In this document: positions 61,986 through 64,000 of the stretch, in pieces
Numbering within the stretch: the first letter of the stretch is position 1
Layout of the letters: each line of letters opens with the position of its first letter
Position numbers and translations under genes: made by a program
The notes under the pieces: generated by a model
What the model saw: only the letters and a program-made list of their open reading frames with translations
Told to the model about the DNA's origin: nothing
Databases searched by the model: none
Source of the DNA: Bosea sp. F3-2
GTDB lineage: Bacteria; Pseudomonadota; Alphaproteobacteria; Rhizobiales; Beijerinckiaceae
Assembly: GCF_008253865.1 (NCBI RefSeq)
Contig: NZ_CP042331.1
Coordinates: 3,382,001 to 3,446,000, forward strand
Direction of reading: 5' to 3'
DNA: 64,000 nt

Positions 61986-62774
61986 ATGTGTCGTTTCCTC
62001 GCCTATTCAGGCGTCCCCGTCTTTCTCGAGGATTTCGTCGCCTCGCCCTGCCATTCGCTGATCCATCAGTCGCTTCATGCCGAAGAGGCCAAGACCGGCA
62101 CGAACGGCGACGGCTTCGGCGTCGGCTGGTATGGCGAACGGGCAGAACCGGGGCAGTATCGCGAGGTGCGCCCGGCCTGGTCCGACGAGAACCTGCTCTC
62201 GATCGCCCGGCAGGTGCGCTCGCATCTGTTCTTCGCCCATGTCCGGGCGGCGACCGGCACCGCGACGACGCGAGCGAACTGCCACCCTTTCGTCCATGGC
62301 CGCTATCTCTTCATGCATAACGGCCAGATCGGCGGCTACAGCCAAATCCGCAGGCAGCTCGAGGCGCTGATCCCGGATTCGCTCTACGGCGCCCGCGCCG
62401 GCACCACCGATTCCGAAGCCCTCTTCCTGCTCGCCCTTGCCCATATCGCCGAAGGGATGCCGCCCGGCGAAGCGCTTGCCGCGGCTCTCTCCGACGCGCT
62501 CTCCCTGATGGAACAGACAGGCGTCCGCGAGCCGCTGCGCTGCGCCGCCGCGCTCGCCGATGGCGAGACCATCCACGCGATCCGCTGGTCCTCCGACACG
62601 AGACCGCCGAGCCTTTACCTCTGTCCGCGGCCCGACAGCGTCGTCGTCGCCTCCGAGCCCGTCGACGCCGCCCGCGAATGCTGGCAGGCCTTGCCCTGCA
62701 ACACGCTGGCGACGGTGCAGGCCGGCAATGTGACACTCACGCCCTTTCTCGTCGGTTTGCGGCAGGCGGCCTGA
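61986..62774 (+). CDS. Class II glutamine amidotransferase (YafJ-like)
   Basis: A 262-residue protein starting MCRFLAYSG, so the catalytic N-terminal nucleophile Cys2 is exposed after Met removal. HSLIHQSLHAEE, NGDGFGVGWYG, FAHVRAATGTATTRANCHPFVHGRYLFMHNGQIGGY and GTTDSEALFLLAL are the glutaminase-domain motifs. It transfers ammonia from glutamine to an unknown acceptor, or acts as a gamma-glutamyl amidase. Ribosome binding site GAGG. Not linked clearly to neighbours. Confidence 0.9.
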   Translation: MCRFLAYSGVPVFLEDFVASPCHSLIHQSLHAEEAKTGTNGDGFGVGWYGERAEPGQYREVRPAWSDENLLSIARQVRSHLFFAHVRAATGTATTRANCHPFVHGRYLFMHNGQIGGYSQIRRQLEALIPDSLYGARAGTTDSEALFLLALAHIAEGMPPGEALAAALSDALSLMEQTGVREPLRCAAALADGETIHAIRWSSDTRPPSLYLCPRPDSVVVASEPVDAARECWQALPCNTLATVQAGNVTLTPFLVGLRQAA

Positions 62775-62892
62775 CCCTGCCCGGCAGGGCAGCCATGCGC
62801 GGCGCGCCCTGACATTGTTCCTGTTGCCTTCCTACGTCGGTGGCCTAGCTTTGCCGTTCAGGCGAGGCTGCTTCCGCGAAAGGCGACAGGCG

Positions 62893-64000
62893 ATGAAGAA
62901 GGGTTCCGATCTTCTGGTCGAAGCGCTTGAGAACGAGGGCGTCGACCGCGTCTTCGGCGTTCCGGGCGAGGAAAATCTCGACGTCGTCGAGTCCCTGCGC
63001 AAATCCAAGATCGAGCTGGTTCTGACGCGGCACGAGCAGGCCGCCGCCTTCATGGCCGCGACCCATGGCCGGCTCACCGGCCGGCCAGGCGTCTGCATCG
63101 CCACGCTCGGCCCCGGCGCGCTCAATTTCTCGACCGGCGCGGCCTATGCCCATCTCGGCGCGATGCCGATGATCCTGATCACCGGGCAGAAGGCGATCAT
63201 GACCGCCAAGCAGGCGCGCTTCCAGATCGTCGACGTCGTCGCCTCGATGCGCCCGCTCACCAAGATGACGCGCCAGATCGTCAGCCCCGGCAGCATCCCG
63301 TCCGTGGTGCGCGACGCCTTCCGCGTCGCGATGGAGGAGCGGCCGGGCCCGGTCCATCTGGAACTGCCGGAGGACGTCGCCGCCGAGGAGATCGAGGATA
63401 TCCCGCTGATCCCGGTCCATCCGCTCGACCGGCCGGTCGCGCCCACCGCGCCGCTCGACCGCGCCGCCGAGATGATTCTCGCCTCCAAACGGCCGCTGGT
63501 GATGATCGGCGCCGCCGGCAACCGGCCGCGCCTCGTCGAGCCGCTTTCGGCCTTCGTGCGTCGCACCGGCCTGCCCTTCTTCAACACGCAGATGGGCAAG
63601 GGCGCCGTCACCGGCGGCTCAAACCTCTACATGGGCACCGCCGCGCTCTCCGAGGGCGACTATGTCCATGAGGCGGTGGCGCTCGCCGATCTCATCATCG
63701 CCGTCGGCCACGACACGGTGGAGAAGCCGCCCTTCCTGATGCGCAATGCCGGCGGGCCGAAGGTGATCCATATCGGCTACCAGTCGGCCAATGTCGAACA
63801 GGTCTATCACCCCGATGCCGAGGTGATCGGCGATATCGGCGCCACGGTGACGGGGCTCGCCGACCGGCTCGAAGGCAAGTTGCCCGAACAGACGCAGATG
63901 CTGGAGCTGCGCCAGAAGATCCTGAACAAGATCAACGCCCGCGCCGAGGAGGACCGCTTCCCGGTGACGCCGCAGCGTCTCGTCCATGATGTGCGCGCGG
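62893..64000 (+). CDS. Acetolactate synthase-like thiamine diphosphate enzyme, truncated at window edge
   Basis: The first 369 residues are visible; the frame continues past the right edge. The PYR domain has GVDRVFGVPGEENLDVVESLR and the catalytic Glu in LTRHEQAAAFMAATHGRLTG; KQARFQIVDVVASMRPLTK and VHLELPEDVAAEEIED are like catabolic acetolactate synthases; the central domain follows. The ThDP-binding GDG region lies outside. No ilvN regulatory subunit is seen, so it may be a catabolic AlsS-type or another ThDP enzyme. ATG 62893 follows a weak AGGCGACAGG. Confidence 0.83.
   Translation, partial: MKKGSDLLVEALENEGVDRVFGVPGEENLDVVESLRKSKIELVLTRHEQAAAFMAATHGRLTGRPGVCIATLGPGALNFSTGAAYAHLGAMPMILITGQKAIMTAKQARFQIVDVVASMRPLTKMTRQIVSPGSIPSVVRDAFRVAMEERPGPVHLELPEDVAAEEIEDIPLIPVHPLDRPVAPTAPLDRAAEMILASKRPLVMIGAAGNRPRLVEPLSAFVRRTGLPFFNTQMGKGAVTGGSNLYMGTAALSEGDYVHEAVALADLIIAVGHDTVEKPPFLMRNAGGPKVIHIGYQSANVEQVYHPDAEVIGDIGATVTGLADRLEGKLPEQTQMLELRQKILNKINARAEEDRFPVTPQRLVHDVRA

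Overview
This high-GC window looks like a chromosomal segment of an alphaproteobacterium of the order Hyphomicrobiales, possibly Bosea or a relative. The order is inferred from gene order: chvI-chvG-hprK-EIIA-HPr-ahcY with pckA nearby on the other strand, addA-addB beside a murU-like gene and a tsaE/phosphotransferase fusion, many ATGA/GTGA stop-start overlaps, and intergenic mosaic repeats of the kind common in that order. The genus is only a guess. I saw no rRNA, tRNA, CRISPR array, prophage or insertion sequence.

Layout. 1-1.7 kb: truncated ampH-like gene and a GAF-LytTR regulator, with two 10-bp direct repeats between them. 1.9-10.9 kb: a catabolic region. A histidine/phenylalanine ammonia-lyase homologue lacking the canonical MIO tripeptide is divergent from a two-subunit class I fumarase-type hydratase, a quinone oxidoreductase, an IclR regulator and a TctC-type binding protein. 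These face a DUF6282-cupin-HpcH/HpaI aldolase operon. 11-13.3 kb: orphan AapJ-like binding protein and an Ldh-family dehydrogenase. 13.4-17.7 kb: alkaline phosphatase behind a Pho-box-like repeat, followed by a DUF3299-like protein and an ABC ATPase/FtsX-type permease with a histidine-rich loop. 17.9-25.3 kb: formamidase-like protein, M20 peptidase, then a complete PotD/Fe3+-type ABC importer with an aldo/keto reductase. 25.4-31.7 kb: 2H phosphoesterase, ClC channel with CBS domain, Lrp regulator divergent from diaminopropionate ammonia-lyase plus a GST, and a Bcr/CflA exporter.

31.7-57.7 kb is the conserved core: PBP1A, DoxX, thioredoxin, DUF1345 protein, AddAB recombination nuclease, a MurU-like nucleotidyltransferase with the TsaE-AmgK-like fusion, a PAS histidine kinase, AhcY under a perfect palindrome, the PTS regulatory module (HPr, EIIA, HprK) with the ChvG/ChvI two-component system, a HugZ-like protein, PEP carboxykinase and a DUF4105 membrane protein. 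A DUF4258/DUF2283 pair resembling a toxin-antitoxin module is translationally coupled to HPr; the toxin-like half looks truncated. 57.8-64 kb: NhaD-type antiporter, TRAP permease subunits DctM and DctQ without a binding protein, a class II glutamine amidotransferase and a truncated acetolactate-synthase-like gene.

The most interesting leads are the MIO-less lyase/hydratase cluster with a 13-bp inverted repeat pair in its shared promoter, the LytTR-like direct repeats upstream of ampH, the alkaline phosphatase linked to a putative metal-handling ABC system, and the HPr-coupled DUF4258/DUF2283 pair. Family assignments come from reading motifs by eye; no database search was run.
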